DNA from: an uncultured Bacilli bacterium
Lineage (GTDB): Bacteria > Bacillota_I > Bacilli_A > RF39 > UBA660
Reading direction: 5' to 3'
Assembly (NCBI GenBank): GCA_944332505.1
Contig: CALVKC010000004.1
Span: 1 to 64,000 of the forward strand
DNA length: 64,000 bases
The notes below the pieces were generated by a model. The model was not told the origin of the DNA. It saw nothing but the letters and a program-made list of their open reading frames with translations, and made no database searches. A program made the translations under genes and the position numbers. Below are positions 1-8,387 of this stretch, piece by piece (positions within the stretch are counted from its first letter, which is position 1; every line of letters starts with the position of its first letter).

Positions 1-1
1 T

Positions 2-157
2 TCCGATGGCATTGTATTCGATGCCGATTGGAATGCTGCAATCAATATTGTACAAAGACATAATAAACACCCACAATTGAGTGATACTTTGCCCATAGAT
101 GGTAAAGTAATACCCTTATGTGGCAGGGTCTCAGTCAATGCCCCAATCGTGGAATAA
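2..157 (+). pseudogene. TnpB C-terminal fragment (5' part outside window)
   Basis: Open reading frame entering from the left edge and ending in TAA. It contains DADWNAAINI, the RuvC-III motif of TnpB (OrfB of IS200/IS605-type elements), with the catalytic Asp. The tail LPIDGKVIPLCGRVSVNAP resembles the C-terminal extension of some TnpB proteins. Directly followed by a hairpin-bearing right end. Whether the full gene upstream is intact cannot be judged here. Confidence 0.7.
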
Positions 158-197
158 TCCACAAGCCACCAAGTCTTAAGCTTGGTGGTGATTGACA
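158..197 (+). mobile_element. Right end of the TnpB element (hairpin, ends TTGACA)
   Basis: A perfect 8-bp hairpin (CCACCAAG 166-173 with CTTGGTGG 181-188, 7-nt loop) is followed by TTGACA at 192-197. This layout, a hairpin just after the tnpB stop, is typical of the IS200/IS605 right end and the 3' part of the omega RNA. Sequence right after it belongs to an interrupted gene, which places the boundary. Confidence 0.6.
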
Positions 198-198
198 T

Positions 199-297
199 CC
201 ATTTTCTTGGTACAGAAGTAATGAAGGTATTAATTTTTGGGCACGAGTGACTAATAATCTTAATTCAGAGATAATCAAATACTTAACAAATATATGA
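199..297 (+). pseudogene. C-terminal remnant of an RFLKE/EGYW-family gene
   Basis: Frame 199-297 reads PFSWYRSNEGINFWARV and on to a TGA, matching the FxWxxTxEGxxFWxxV signature found near the C-terminus of the ~170-aa family that fills the next 12 kb. It begins exactly at the right end of the TnpB element, so that element apparently inserted into, or deleted up to, this family member. Confidence 0.6.
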
Positions 298-346
298 TAA
301 ATAAATGGTACATAAAATATTTTTAAAATTTATTTAATAAAAAACT

Positions 347-841
347 ATGCTATTAAAAAAATTGCTATTAAGATTTTTAAAGAATAACAATCTTTATGTT
401 GAAAATTATCATTATATAAAGAGTTTATCTTTCACAGAAGAAATGTTTTACCACTGTATAAATGGTGAAAAATATAGTATATGTGCGGTATTATATACAT
501 TTTCATGTCAACTTCCATTTTACAATGCTTTTAATCTATGTGAATTTTTGTCAAAACCTTATAATATTAAAGCATTTAATAGAATTTTATTATATGCTTT
601 AAAAAATGATATTAAAAATTTTTTGATTAATAATAATGTATATTATTTTTTTCCAGCTAAAGCTAATTTTGACACACAATTTGAACTTATGTGTACAGCA
701 AATATCCATGTTTTAGAATTTATACATGAAATGTTTGTTCGGCCAAATAAACTTGATGAAATAAGAGTGTGGCAAGACATTAATAATAGATATGTTGATT
801 TTATTTTAGATAAATTATTAAGAGATGAACACCTTGAATAA
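347..841 (+). CDS. RFLKE/EGYW-family protein 1
   Basis: First complete member of a paralogous family of unknown function (164 aa). Family hallmarks: an N-terminal amphipathic stretch LLLRFLKNNNLY (residues 6-17), a middle helix beginning FNRIL (about 77-81), and a C-terminal segment. Here the EGYW motif is eroded, leaving only VWQDINNRYVDFILDKLL. No signal peptide or membrane segment. Rich in Lys, Asn, Ile, Tyr and Phe. Its 3' end overlaps the next member by 17 bp, suggesting co-translation. The start follows an AT-rich stretch with no Shine-Dalgarno, normal for Bacteroidota-type translation. No function is proposed. Confidence 0.75.
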   Translation: MLLKKLLLRFLKNNNLYVENYHYIKSLSFTEEMFYHCINGEKYSICAVLYTFSCQLPFYNAFNLCEFLSKPYNIKAFNRILLYALKNDIKNFLINNNVYYFFPAKANFDTQFELMCTANIHVLEFIHEMFVRPNKLDEIRVWQDINNRYVDFILDKLLRDEHLE

Positions 842-1361
842 GATATTAATTAGATTTCTTAAAGAGAAGAATGTCTATTTGGAGTTTAGAGAAGCATTTA
901 CGTCTATCTTTAGTTTAGATAATATTTGTTATATTACCAAATTACCTGTATTATATCATAATCAACGACCAATTCTATTTATTAATGATATTTTATTTAC
1001 TTTTCGTGGTAAAATAAATCATCAGCAAGGTATATTACACGATTTATTATGTGATTTTTTATCGTCTGCTGTTACTCATAATGATTTTAATAAATTATTA
1101 TTGATATTTTACAAAAAAGAAATAATAAATTTTTTTGAAAATCAAAAATTTTTTCGTATCTTTGGCGAAGAATTATATAATATAGATATAACATTAACAT
1201 CAACAGAGAAATATATAGATTACTGTATTGATAAAAACTTTCCAATATCTGAATTGATTTTTAGATTAATAACGGTTAATGTTCAACACTATGATTATAT
1301 TATAAATCTGCACAATTTATATCAAAAGTATTTAATCGTAAATTGTTTTAAAAAATGTTAA
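825..1361 (+). CDS. RFLKE/EGYW-family protein 2 (divergent)
   Basis: 178 aa. The N-terminus LNKILIRFLKEKNVYLEF carries the family motif, and the FNKLLLIFYKKEIINFF segment (about residues 87-103) matches the middle block. The C-terminal EGxxYW motif is absent, so this copy is diverged or degraded at its end. It overlaps genes on both sides (17 bp upstream, 7 bp downstream), consistent with one polycistronic unit. Confidence 0.7.
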   Translation: MNTLNKILIRFLKEKNVYLEFREAFTSIFSLDNICYITKLPVLYHNQRPILFINDILFTFRGKINHQQGILHDLLCDFLSSAVTHNDFNKLLLIFYKKEIINFFENQKFFRIFGEELYNIDITLTSTEKYIDYCIDKNFPISELIFRLITVNVQHYDYIINLHNLYQKYLIVNCFKKC

Positions 1362-1813
1362 TTAAAATATTAATTAGGTTCTTAAAAGAAAAAGGTTTAT
1401 TTGAATTTATATATACTAATGTAAGTTTGCATGATTTAAATCGTTTAAATCATAACAATACATTAAAAAAACTAGCTAAATTAATAAATTCATCATCACA
1501 TGAGAATAAATTAATTAGCAATAAACTTATATATTATAATAATCGTTTTAATCAAATTTTAATATTAGCAACAAAAAAATATACATATCAGTTCTTAACT
1601 GATAATAATATATTAGATAAATTCATCATAAATCTTAAAAATTATAGATATCTGACTTTTGATGAATATATAAAATGGTGTATGACAAACAATATTAATT
1701 GTTGCAATATAATTAACTGTGCCTTTGATTGGGAAGATACCCAAGAGGGGCACAGATTCTGGTCTAAGTTACATTATGAATTTGTTGACTATATACTAAA
1801 TAAAATTAAATAA
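1355..1813 (+). CDS. RFLKE/EGYW-family protein 3
   Basis: 152 aa with both family motifs: LIKILIRFLKEKGLFEF at residues 2-18 and FDWEDTQEGHRFWSKL near 123-138, followed by FVDYILNKIK. The middle FNQILILATKKYTYQFL matches the shared helix. It starts 7 bp inside the previous gene and ends 2 bp before the next. Function unknown. Confidence 0.75.
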   Translation: MLIKILIRFLKEKGLFEFIYTNVSLHDLNRLNHNNTLKKLAKLINSSSHENKLISNKLIYYNNRFNQILILATKKYTYQFLTDNNILDKFIINLKNYRYLTFDEYIKWCMTNNINCCNIINCAFDWEDTQEGHRFWSKLHYEFVDYILNKIK

Positions 1814-1815
1814 AA

Positions 1816-2328
1816 ATGGAATCATCATTAATTAATAAAGTTATTTGCCGATATGTTAAATCAAATGGTTGTTATAACACCTATGCTAAATACTTTAATC
1901 ATAAACGTATTGATGGTGTTATATGTTATTTATTCAGATATCAGAAATATAATTTCTATGAAGCAATCGTAGCATATGGTTTATTTCCTCAGCCATGTTG
2001 TAATGATGAATTGTATAAGTTACTTGATATCTTAATCAAAACTAAATTTGAAAGAATATTAAAAGCATTGACAATAAAGATTATTGAAGAATTTTTTGCA
2101 ACACATCCAACTATTTATTCCAACTTTATAAGGAATCTAACGAATTTTTCTACATACAATTCATATGAAAGTTGTAAAAAACATTTTTTAAATAGTTCTT
2201 TTTATTATATTACTTGGTTTTTTGATGCGTTTAATTGGACTTTAACACCAGAAGGTTGTAACTATTGGTCTGATGTAAATAAAAAAGTTAATTATTATAT
2301 TATACAGAAACTTACAATGCAAAATTAA
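1816..2328 (+). CDS. RFLKE/EGYW-family protein 4
   Basis: 170 aa. N-terminal INKVICRYVKSNGCY (residues 6-20) is the RFLKE motif with Tyr-Val in place of Phe-Leu. C-terminal FNWTLTPEGCNYWSDVNKKV is a textbook EGYW motif. The block FFATHPTIYSNFIRNL is shared with protein 5, marking the two as a recent subgroup. Part of the tightly spaced + strand array. Confidence 0.75.
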   Translation: MESSLINKVICRYVKSNGCYNTYAKYFNHKRIDGVICYLFRYQKYNFYEAIVAYGLFPQPCCNDELYKLLDILIKTKFERILKALTIKIIEEFFATHPTIYSNFIRNLTNFSTYNSYESCKKHFLNSSFYYITWFFDAFNWTLTPEGCNYWSDVNKKVNYYIIQKLTMQN

Positions 2329-2342
2329 ATAAAATATGATAT

Positions 2343-2849
2343 ATGAATAAAAAAACATTAATATCTAGGTTAGTTTGTAGGTATGCGAAAAATAATAATT
2401 TATTTAATGAATTAAGAAAAATTTTAACATATAATGATATTAATAAAATAGCATGTATTTTATTAAGCAATGGATATCCTAGTTTTTTTAAATTAGTAGA
2501 AGATATAAAACGAGATGAAAACGTATACATAAATTTAGATGCTTTAAATAAACTAAATCAAACAGACTTTGATAAACTAATAAAAAAATTACTAGTAGAT
2601 ACTGTAATCAAAGAATATTTTAAGCAGCATCCAGCGACGTATGAAGATTTTGTTTATAACATAAAACATAATAGTCGATATGCATCATATGACAGATATG
2701 TAACGTCATATATAAATAATGTCAATGTTGCTTCATTTATTACTCACCCATTTCTTTGGTGTGTTACTGATGAAGGTTGGAGTTACTGGAGAAACGTTTC
2801 AGTAGAGCTTAACATGTCAATTAAAAAGTTACTTATAAATAACGATTAA
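2343..2849 (+). CDS. RFLKE/EGYW-family protein 5
   Basis: 168 aa. Begins MNKKTLISRLVCRYAKNNNLF and ends with FLWCVTDEGWSYWRNV. It is a close paralogue of the broken copy at 9331-9858: both share MNKK-LI-L-CRYAK-NN, the DINKI helix, and an EYFKQ/SYFKQ block. That pair shows duplication over 7 kb rather than only tandem copying. Function unknown. Confidence 0.75.
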   Translation: MNKKTLISRLVCRYAKNNNLFNELRKILTYNDINKIACILLSNGYPSFFKLVEDIKRDENVYINLDALNKLNQTDFDKLIKKLLVDTVIKEYFKQHPATYEDFVYNIKHNSRYASYDRYVTSYINNVNVASFITHPFLWCVTDEGWSYWRNVSVELNMSIKKLLINND

Positions 2850-2853
2850 TCAT

Positions 2854-3072
2854 ATGCTAAAAAATAAAATTGAACAATTATTATGCCGATATCTAAAAGA
2901 ATTAAATATATTCGATACATTTTATAAAACCTTTACAAATAAATATTTAGAAGACGTATACAATGAATATTGCGAACATGGGAACAATTATTTATATCTT
3001 ATAAATAATAAAAGTTATAATAAAAGTATAACTACCCAAACAGTAAATTTACAAAATATTTTATCTGATTAG
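2854..3072 (+). pseudogene. RFLKE/EGYW-family N-terminal fragment
   Basis: Only the N-terminal ~70 residues remain (IEQLLCRYLKELNIFDTF); the frame stops at 3072. Downstream, 3190-3230 contains a frame reading MFEKFISYLNNDWSS that could be an eroded C-terminal piece. A TnpB fragment follows at 3231, so insertion of a TnpB element probably broke this copy. Confidence 0.6.
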
Positions 3073-3230
3073 TGAAGAAAAAATAAATTAAATAAATTTC
3101 AAGCAAATTTAAATTTGATGGAAAAAGATTTAAGTATGATACTAAAAATATTATACCTATCTGTTTTTAACGAAACATTACAATATTATCCCCCCATCAA
3201 TGTTTGAAAAATTTATAAGTTACTTAAATA

Positions 3231-3569
3231 ATGACTGGTCATCGTCATATAATGATTATGGAAGATTTGAATGTACAAGGAATGTTAAGAAACCACCATC
3301 TTGCGAAAGCAATACAAGAGATTGGTTTTTATACATTTAAGAATGTATTAAAGAATAAAGCATTATTGAATAATAAGTTAGTAATTGAAGTTGATAGGTA
3401 TTATTCAAGTTCCAAGACATGTAGTAATTGTGGTTACATTTATAAGGGATTAACTTTAAATGAACGTGAGTGGAAATGTCCTCAATGTGGTGAATACCAC
3501 AATAGGGATTTAAATGCAGCCATAAATATATTACATGAAGGTGAAAGAATAATTAGGTTAAATACTTAA
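3231..3569 (+). pseudogene. TnpB C-terminal half (truncated)
   Basis: Shows the C-terminal TnpB core: RuvC-II with catalytic Glu (IMEDLNVQGM), then NHHLAKAI, a zinc ribbon (CSNCG ... CPQCG) and RuvC-III NRDLNAAINI with catalytic Asp. The N-terminal half with the RuvC-I Asp is missing, so it cannot be an active nuclease. A full-length TnpB is usually 350-450 aa; this is 112. The fragment is followed immediately by an omega-RNA-like right end. Confidence 0.8.
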
Positions 3570-3733
3570 TAATAAATAGAGTAGGTATCCGTAGTACCGA
3601 ATATACGCTTGTGGACTATCCTCTTATGGATGACCGATTATCTAAGGATAATGAACTAAAAAGTAAAGATAGGTTGAAGCAAGAAATAAAATATAAGTTA
3701 AATCATAGATTTTCTTAGAATTTTATATACGGT
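3570..3733 (+). ncRNA. Omega-RNA-like right end, copy A
   Basis: About 160 nt after the tnpB fragment, shared with copies at 21846-21996 and 49551-49705 (both - strand) and, for the 3' end only, 11888-11925. Conserved blocks: GGTA-loop-TACC hairpin near 3584, ACGCTTGTGGACTATCC, GATAGGTTGAAGCAAGAAAT and the terminal ATATACGGT. Sequence diverges right after ACGGT, as expected for the scaffold/guide junction of a TnpB guide RNA. The first guide bases here are TGATATTAATTGTGCT. Confidence 0.6.
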
Positions 3734-3790
3734 TGATATTAATTGTGCTTATAAACAATGTTTAATAGATTATCTATTTAATAATGCAAT

Positions 3791-4336
3791 ATGAGAAATA
3801 ATTTGATATTAAAAACACTGTTTAGGTTGTTAAAAGAAAATGACTTATATCATGAGTTTATAAACTCTATGCCATTATCTGTATTAAACAATGTGGTTAA
3901 TCAGCATATTATGAATGGTAGACTTTTTTTACCCATGTTAGGCGTTAGAATTAAGCCACCCTTCTATAATTTAAGAGAATTTTTATTGTTAGAAGATATT
4001 GATAAACATTTTAATAGAGTTATATTTTTAATGTGCAAGCCAATGATAATTAAATATATAGAAGTGAATCATTTAACTAATATAATAAATAATGCTATAC
4101 TATTTTCATTTCTTTATAAGAATTATCCTTATACAAATATTAATAATTATTTAAACTATATTTTTAATAATGGTTTACCACCTTCATCACTATTTTCATA
4201 TATTTTTAAATGGAGTCTGACTAAAGAAGGATACGATTTTTGGGCAAATATTAGTAACGATTTCAGAAAATATTTATTTACCTTTTTAACTAGTGGCGAT
4301 GTAAATGAAAATTATTCTCAAACATCATTTTATTAA
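3791..4336 (+). CDS. RFLKE/EGYW-family protein 7
   Basis: 181 aa. N-terminal LILKTLFRLLKENDLYHEF and C-terminal FKWSLTKEGYDFWANISNDF. The middle block FNRVIFLMCKPMIIKYIE is nearly identical in the next complete copy, so these two form a subgroup. Starts 58 bp after the omega-RNA-like end. Function unknown. Confidence 0.75.
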   Translation: MRNNLILKTLFRLLKENDLYHEFINSMPLSVLNNVVNQHIMNGRLFLPMLGVRIKPPFYNLREFLLLEDIDKHFNRVIFLMCKPMIIKYIEVNHLTNIINNAILFSFLYKNYPYTNINNYLNYIFNNGLPPSSLFSYIFKWSLTKEGYDFWANISNDFRKYLFTFLTSGDVNENYSQTSFY

Positions 4337-4344
4337 ACTTTATT

Positions 4345-4428
4345 ATGAAACATAGTCTATTGTTAAAAATATTATATAGATTCTTAAAAGAATATCATAT
4401 TATTACATCAACAAATAAAAATAAATGA
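4345..4428 (+). pseudogene. RFLKE/EGYW-family N-terminal fragment
   Basis: A 27-residue frame, starting LLLKILYRFLKEYHII after the first codons, has a perfect family N-terminus and then stops. It sits between two complete copies. Probably the stub of a member deleted by recombination between neighbours. Confidence 0.5.
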
Positions 4429-4456
4429 GTTATAAACACATATTATATATTAAACT

Positions 4457-4969
4457 ATGAATAATAGTATTTTATTGAGAACACTATGCCGTTTTTTAAA
4501 AGAATGTGAAGTCTATGGTATTTTTGCTAAATATCTTTCAAAACGTCCTTTAAAAACTTTTTTACCACATTATTTAAATTATAGTCAGAATTATATTTAT
4601 TTCCTATATACATTATTACCATTTAAAGTTAAACCACCTATTCAATCAGTTGCGGTAGAAGTTAATAGAGATTTTAATAGAGTTATTTTTGTACTTTGTA
4701 AATCGCAAATAATAAAATATATTGAAGAGCATAATCTAATTAATAAGATAAATGCTAATATAGCATATGTAAATAAATACAGTTTAAATCTATATGATAA
4801 TTTTGATAATTATTTAATTTATGCTTTTGAAAATGGTATTTCTCCATTACGAATAATCAGTCAATTATTTCAATGGAATTGTAGTAAAGAAGGATATCAT
4901 TATTGGTCTGAAATCGATAATAATTTTAGATTTTATATGTTGCACTATTTAACTGTAGATTGTAATTAA
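4457..4969 (+). CDS. RFLKE/EGYW-family protein 9
   Basis: 170 aa with LLRTLCRFLKECEVYGIF at the start and FQWNCSKEGYHYWSEIDNNF near the end. Middle block FNRVIFVLCKSQIIKYIEEH matches the copy at 3791. The segment YLIYAFENGISPLRII is the 'NYLxYxFxNGxxP' element shared by several members just before the EGYW motif. Confidence 0.75.
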   Translation: MNNSILLRTLCRFLKECEVYGIFAKYLSKRPLKTFLPHYLNYSQNYIYFLYTLLPFKVKPPIQSVAVEVNRDFNRVIFVLCKSQIIKYIEEHNLINKINANIAYVNKYSLNLYDNFDNYLIYAFENGISPLRIISQLFQWNCSKEGYHYWSEIDNNFRFYMLHYLTVDCN

Positions 4970-4987
4970 CAATAGTTGTAATAATTT

Positions 4988-5497
4988 ATGAAACCAAATA
5001 ACCTATTATTAAAATTACTGTATCGTTTTTTAAAAGAAAAAGGCATGTTTAATAGCATTATTAAATCAAAATTAAATATACCTTTAAAGATAATGTCAAG
5101 ATATTACATTATCTATTATGATAGTTATATTCGATATATTTGTAATATGTTACAATGCTCAAATGACATATCATATTTTTATGAAGATGTGAACACTAAT
5201 AAAGAATTTAATAAGATAATGTACATTATTTGCAAGCCATTAATATTAAAATTTCTTAATGAAAATAATTTAATAGATAAAATAAATTATAAAATACAAC
5301 ATCCAGAGAGAAATGTTACAGACTCGTATTTCCATAATTTAGATGAATATTTAAATTATATTTTTATAGAAGGTATTTCACCGATGCAAATATTTGAATG
5401 TTTCTATAACTTAGGTCGGAGCGATAATGATGATTTATACTGGTATAATATGAATTTGAGATTTAAGTTATACATGAGAGATTATTTAACAGATTAA
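4988..5497 (+). CDS. RFLKE/EGYW-family protein 10
   Basis: 169 aa. LLLKLLYRFLKEKGMFNSI at residues 5-23 and the YLNYIFIEGISPMQIF block are intact, but the EG of the EGYW motif is replaced (NLGRSDNDDLYWYNM), retaining only the YW. Followed by a 42-bp gap before an unrelated gene, so it is the last of the first tandem run. Confidence 0.7.
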   Translation: MKPNNLLLKLLYRFLKEKGMFNSIIKSKLNIPLKIMSRYYIIYYDSYIRYICNMLQCSNDISYFYEDVNTNKEFNKIMYIICKPLILKFLNENNLIDKINYKIQHPERNVTDSYFHNLDEYLNYIFIEGISPMQIFECFYNLGRSDNDDLYWYNMNLRFKLYMRDYLTD

Positions 5498-5539
5498 TTC
5501 CATTTATTTGATATTTATAGTTAATAAATAACTATAAAT

Positions 5540-6328
5540 ATGATTATAAAAGTTAAAAATATATTACGTGAAGAAATATATAAGTTAATTTGTGAAGATG
5601 CTAATTTAAAAAATAGAATATTTGTTGCATACGGTACTGACAAATATGATGAAAATAAATTTAAGAATGCCGATATTGAAAATACATTTACACTTATTAA
5701 CAATAAGCCATTTGGTGGTTTATGGGCATCTCCTTTAGATAGTAAATGGGGATGGGGACACTTTTGCTCTAGTGAAGAGTTTCGATTGAACACTCTAGGA
5801 AAACATTTTTTATTTAAGTTAAAACCTAATGCTAAAATATATGTAATTGATAATCAAGAAGATTATAAAAAAATAGCTGGATTATATAATCATATTAATT
5901 ATCGAAAACTAATGATTAATCATTATGATGGTATATTTATGACTCTTAATGGTCTCAATGCAGCCTCAAAAATAGATTCTAGTGCTGTTAGTGCTTGGGA
6001 TGTCGAATCATTGTGTGTATTTAATAAAAATATAATTATACCAATTGATGAAAATGCATTCGATAAAGCAAAAGTTAATATGTTTGAAAAAGACCTTGAT
6101 TACAATGATGAAATGAATTATTATTTTAGTAATAATAGCAACAATGACAGAAAAAATTTACAAATGAAATCCGATTATGATAAATATAGCAATCAAAATG
6201 TTAATAGCGATATGTCAAAATTGTTTAATGGGGAACATCCAGCAATATTAGCACAGAAACATGGAAATGCAAAAAATGCTAAGTTGGCAAGAAAATTTAA
6301 CGGAACAATAAAAAGTGGATTAGATTAA
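5540..6328 (+). CDS. Unknown protein with capsid-targeting-like N-terminus, possibly ADP-ribosyltransferase-like
   Basis: 262 aa. The first ~20 residues (VKNILREEIYKLICED) resemble short N-termini shared with other genes here (6347, 59166, 59418, 60068) and are comparable to cleavable capsid-targeting leaders of phage internal head proteins. The core has FGGLWASPLDSKWGWGHFCS, then FKLKPNAKIYVIDNQEDY, a pattern I associate with phage proteins of ADP-ribosyltransferase-like layout; no catalytic triad can be assigned by eye. The C-terminal 80 residues are Asn-rich and probably disordered. Not part of the paralogous array. Function not assigned. Confidence 0.55.
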   Translation: MIIKVKNILREEIYKLICEDANLKNRIFVAYGTDKYDENKFKNADIENTFTLINNKPFGGLWASPLDSKWGWGHFCSSEEFRLNTLGKHFLFKLKPNAKIYVIDNQEDYKKIAGLYNHINYRKLMINHYDGIFMTLNGLNAASKIDSSAVSAWDVESLCVFNKNIIIPIDENAFDKAKVNMFEKDLDYNDEMNYYFSNNSNNDRKNLQMKSDYDKYSNQNVNSDMSKLFNGEHPAILAQKHGNAKNAKLARKFNGTIKSGLD

Positions 6329-6346
6329 AAAATAGTATATATTTAT

Positions 6347-7315
6347 ATGAATAAAATTATTATTAATGAGCAACAATATAATAAATTGATACTTGAATAT
6401 GGGGGTAATATTCATGGACTTGATAACTTAATTAGCTTTATAGCATATAAAAGTAGACAATATGCATTTAAAACTATTATACCTAATTATACTAAAAACA
6501 TTGCTACATCAAAAGAATCAATAGTTGAACCAGAAGATGTGGTGGAACATTTATATCAAGATAATCAACAAGAAATAAAAAATAACGGTATTTATATGTT
6601 ACCATATAATTATCAAATATCTGAAGATGAATTAAATTATTTAGGCATATATAATATTACAGATATTAATATACAATTCATATTATCATACAACGCAGTT
6701 GGTTTGTTTGCTAGTAATGAAGTTAAAAGATTAAAAAATGGGAAATATAGTAATATACATATTTATATAGAACTTTTTAATCTTTTATTTAATAATGCTA
6801 ATGATTTAGAACTTGTGCTCAAGCATGAATTGACACATATGTATCAATTGTTGAGAACATCCTCTAAATCTGGAAGCTTAAAAAAAGCTAGAACTAATTG
6901 GAATAATATTTTCTACGTACCAAATAGGAAAAATTTCATTAACTCATGTTCATATTTCTTTTCTAATGTTGAACAAGGCGCTATGTTGAATGAACTTTAT
7001 GAAATGCTTAAACAACATAATGCTACAAGATATAATTATAAATTCATATTATTTGAAAATAATAGCTATACAGCATTCTTAAACATGATGAAGAAATTAA
7101 TTGAATACTGTGAAAACAACATTTCCGTAGTGTATGATATTTTCGAGCTAGCTGAAATGAATAATGAGCTACTTGATTGTTTCCCATCTATTAAAGGTTA
7201 TACTGTACAAAGATACCATAAAAGACTATTAAACGCTTTGAAAAGTAATTTAGAAAGATTCCACCGTAAAACAAGACAAATAATTAATACATATCTAATG
7301 GATACTTTAAAATAA
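6347..7315 (+). CDS. HExxH putative metalloprotease with capsid-targeting-like N-terminus
   Basis: 322 aa. Starts MNKIIINEQQYNKLILEYGG, a leader like those of other genes in the window. At about residues 160-172, LVLKHELTHMYQL contains the zinc-protease signature HExxH (HELTH). The third zinc ligand is not clear; a Glu downstream (FSNVEQGAMLNELYEM) is a candidate. If the leader is a capsid-targeting signal, the protein could be packaged and injected; that is inference. A terminator hairpin follows at 7340-7371. Confidence 0.6.
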   Translation: MNKIIINEQQYNKLILEYGGNIHGLDNLISFIAYKSRQYAFKTIIPNYTKNIATSKESIVEPEDVVEHLYQDNQQEIKNNGIYMLPYNYQISEDELNYLGIYNITDINIQFILSYNAVGLFASNEVKRLKNGKYSNIHIYIELFNLLFNNANDLELVLKHELTHMYQLLRTSSKSGSLKKARTNWNNIFYVPNRKNFINSCSYFFSNVEQGAMLNELYEMLKQHNATRYNYKFILFENNSYTAFLNMMKKLIEYCENNISVVYDIFELAEMNNELLDCFPSIKGYTVQRYHKRLLNALKSNLERFHRKTRQIINTYLMDTLK

Positions 7316-7339
7316 ATTTTACATTTTAATATTTTTTAA

Positions 7340-7371
7340 CAGATATTCTTATATAGGATATCTGTTTTTTT
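7340..7371 (+). terminator. Hairpin terminator with U-tract
   Basis: AACAGATATTC, a short loop, then GGATATCTGTT followed by a run of T. Nearly the same hairpin recurs at 7873-7904 after the next gene, so the sequence is duplicated. Confidence 0.6.
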
Positions 7372-7403
7372 TTATATCTTTGTGTAAAAAAATATAAATT
7401 AAT

Positions 7404-7874
7404 ATGCAAAAAAAATATTTATTTGAATTATTGTTCCGTTTCTTGAAAGAGAAAAATTTATTTTTTAAATTTAAAAAAATTTTCAATTTATATATTTTAG
7501 AAAGAATAATTGATATTGATGGCACAAACTGTAATAGTGTGTTCTATATCATAAATCAACATTCAAGTAATAGTATAAATTACCCTAATATTAATAAAGA
7601 ATTTAATAGAATTATTTTTCTCACATGCAAAAAAGAAATTTTAAGTTTTATAGTACACAATAAATTAACTACAAAAATAAATAATGGAATTGCTAATTTC
7701 TCAAATGAGAATTATAATAATTTAAACGGATATATAGATTATTTTTTCGTTATGGGGTATCCGCCTCTAAAATTTTTTACTTATATGTTTTCATGGACAG
7801 AAACAGAAGAAGGATTGGATTATTGGGATTCAATAAATAAACTCTTCGTAAAAAAAATAATTAATGTTTTTTAA
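7404..7874 (+). CDS. RFLKE/EGYW-family protein 11
   Basis: 156 aa. LFELLFRFLKEKNLFFKF at the start, FNRIIFLTCKKEILSF in the middle, YFFVMGYPPLKFF then FSWTETEEGLDYWDSINKLF at the end. A stand-alone copy flanked by two near-identical terminator hairpins, which suggests it moved or duplicated as a unit with its terminator. Confidence 0.75.
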   Translation: MQKKYLFELLFRFLKEKNLFFKFKKIFNLYILERIIDIDGTNCNSVFYIINQHSSNSINYPNINKEFNRIIFLTCKKEILSFIVHNKLTTKINNGIANFSNENYNNLNGYIDYFFVMGYPPLKFFTYMFSWTETEEGLDYWDSINKLFVKKIINVF

Positions 7875-7904
7875 CAGATATTCTTATATAGAATATCTTT
7901 TTTT
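7873..7904 (+). terminator. Hairpin terminator (duplicate of 7340-7371)
   Basis: AACAGATATTC, loop, GAATATC, then a T-run. It overlaps the stop of the preceding family gene. Confidence 0.55.
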
Positions 7905-7945
7905 TTTATATATTTGCAAATGAATAAATATCAAACAATATCGGC

Positions 7946-8385
7946 ATGAGTAGAACAACACTATTTAATAAAAATCATATAACTATTACTAAAGATACAT
8001 ATAAACCTATCAATGTAAATAGTGTGCATATTAGCACATCAACAAATTTTGCATATGATAGAAAATATTATAAGAGAAAGGTTGAAACGGTTAGATGTAT
8101 TTCTAAATTAGGGTTTTATTATGATAAAGTAGTAAATACGCCACCTACAAAAACATACAACACGACACTAAGAATCATCTCAGTCACATTGCCTAAAACT
8201 TCATATTTCATTAATGAATACATTTTAATACTTTTAATTCTTCGGATATTGGCGAATATGAAGGATGGCTTAGATTTAGATGGGGCGACGGGAAAAATGC
8301 CGTGTCTAATGATTATGAATTAAAAACAGTTTCAAAAAAAGAACTTAAAAAAAGAAGAATTGACCCTTATCAATATATAATGTAA
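7946..8385 (+). pseudogene. Frameshifted unknown gene
   Basis: The first frame (from ATG 7946) reads MSRTTLFNKNHITITKDTY and runs to 8323, but its last ~40 residues look non-coding. From about 8220 another frame, reading IHFNTFNSSDIGEYEGWL then FRWGDGKNAVSNDYELKTVS and ending IDPYQYIM at 8385, looks like genuine protein. A single frameshift near 8215-8225 would join them into one ~145-aa protein. The next gene starts 3 bp after its stop. Function unknown. Confidence 0.5.
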
Positions 8386-8387
8386 TT

